Below are positions 21,667-21,934 of a stretch of DNA of 21,934 nt, in pieces. The stretch is taken from the NCBI GenBank assembly GCA_043798435.1, contig JAZDOR010000178.1, forward strand, positions 1 through 21,934. The letters are read 5' to 3'. The translations under genes were made by a program, and so were the position numbers. This DNA is from JAGUXG01 sp043798435. Lineage in GTDB: Bacteria; UBA9089; UBA9088; JAGUXG01. A model generated the notes under the pieces. It did no database searches, had not been told where the DNA came from, and was given only the letters and a program-made list of their open reading frames with translations. Within the stretch, counting starts at the first letter, position 1. Every line of letters begins with the position of its first letter.

Positions 21667-21748
21667 CTTTATATCCTTACTCTAAAGATACTAAAAAAGC
21701 AAGTCTATTTTTGACCTGCCTTTTTAGAAATCTTTATCTTTCAATAAA

Positions 21749-21925
21749 CTATCTAAGTCGCCGTGACCCATTTAAAGAAGGAGCGTTCATCCACTCATCC
21801 GTTCTCTTAAAAAAATCATATATATCATCATTCCCTTCCATCAGATTTTTCTTTTGCTCTTCTGTAACTTCAATGGAATGCCCTAATATTTCTCCTTTTT
21901 TCTGGTTCTTTACCTTCTTCTTCAT
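21749..21925 (-). CDS. Small hypothetical protein, 58 residues
   Basis: ATG at 21925 is preceded by GGAG at 5 nt and opens a 58-codon frame ending in TAG. The product begins MKKKVKNQKKGEILGHSIEV, then TEEQKKNLMEGNDDIYDFF and ends WMNAPSLNGSRRLR: basic, then acidic and helical, with no Cys and no membrane segment. I recognise no family. It lies 82 bp upstream of the 520-residue gene in the same direction, so the two may be linked; the N-terminus is close to the window edge but appears to be complete. Confidence 0.5.
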   Translation of the reverse strand: MKKKVKNQKKGEILGHSIEVTEEQKKNLMEGNDDIYDFFKRTDEWMNAPSLNGSRRLR

Positions 21926-21934
21926 TTTTTCTCC

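Overview
The window comes from an anaerobic bacterium rich in intergenic repeats, possibly an uncultured lineage. It carries a PorD-type ferredoxin subunit, a short ThiC, a FlgM-like protein and a MsbA-like exporter. I cannot place it more precisely. Many intergenic regions hold inverted repeats, 7-bp-period repeats or miniature transposon-like elements, and these reach into the ends and 5' regions of genes.

Positions 1-10763 hold a complete type I-E CRISPR-Cas locus, all transcribed on the minus strand: cas3, cse1, cse2, cas6e, cas7, cas5, a BRO-N family gene, cas1, cas2, a leader, then an array of at least 25 repeats that runs off the left edge. The genes are joined by overlaps (several ATGA junctions). 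Compared with E. coli, cas6e has moved up between cse2 and cas7, and a phage-type BRO-N protein fills the slot between cas5 and cas1. The most striking feature is an intact copy of the CRISPR repeat embedded in frame in cas1, in the same sense as crRNA. It adds a net 8 residues at a beta-turn of Cas1 and puts a likely Cas6e substrate into the cas mRNA. The array also records probable PAM slippage: all four spacers whose first crRNA-sense base is A begin with AG, and three of them are 34 nt long.

Positions 10764-13150 hold a 212-bp MITE-like element (22-bp terminal inverted repeats, 8-bp flanking direct repeat) 45 bp upstream of cas3, then thiC with a near-consensus promoter at its 5' end. A degenerate relative of the MITE follows and contributes the thiC stop codon. 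After it come a further inverted repeat and a roughly 115-bp tandem duplication.

Positions 13077-18343 hold a LOG-family gene with an in-frame amber codon at an apparent Trp position, a FlgM-like gene, an ABC exporter, an isoprenylcysteine methyltransferase-like membrane protein, a solitary 59-bp integron attC site, a toxin-antitoxin pair with a degraded toxin, and rph (RNase PH). Degenerate heptanucleotide repeats abut the starts of three of these genes.

Positions 18416-21925 are a minus-strand operon: a 58-codon ORF, an unrecognised 520-residue protein with a possible Cys-His-Asp/Asn triad, porD, and pabB. pabB carries 22 tandem 7-bp units inside its reading frame.
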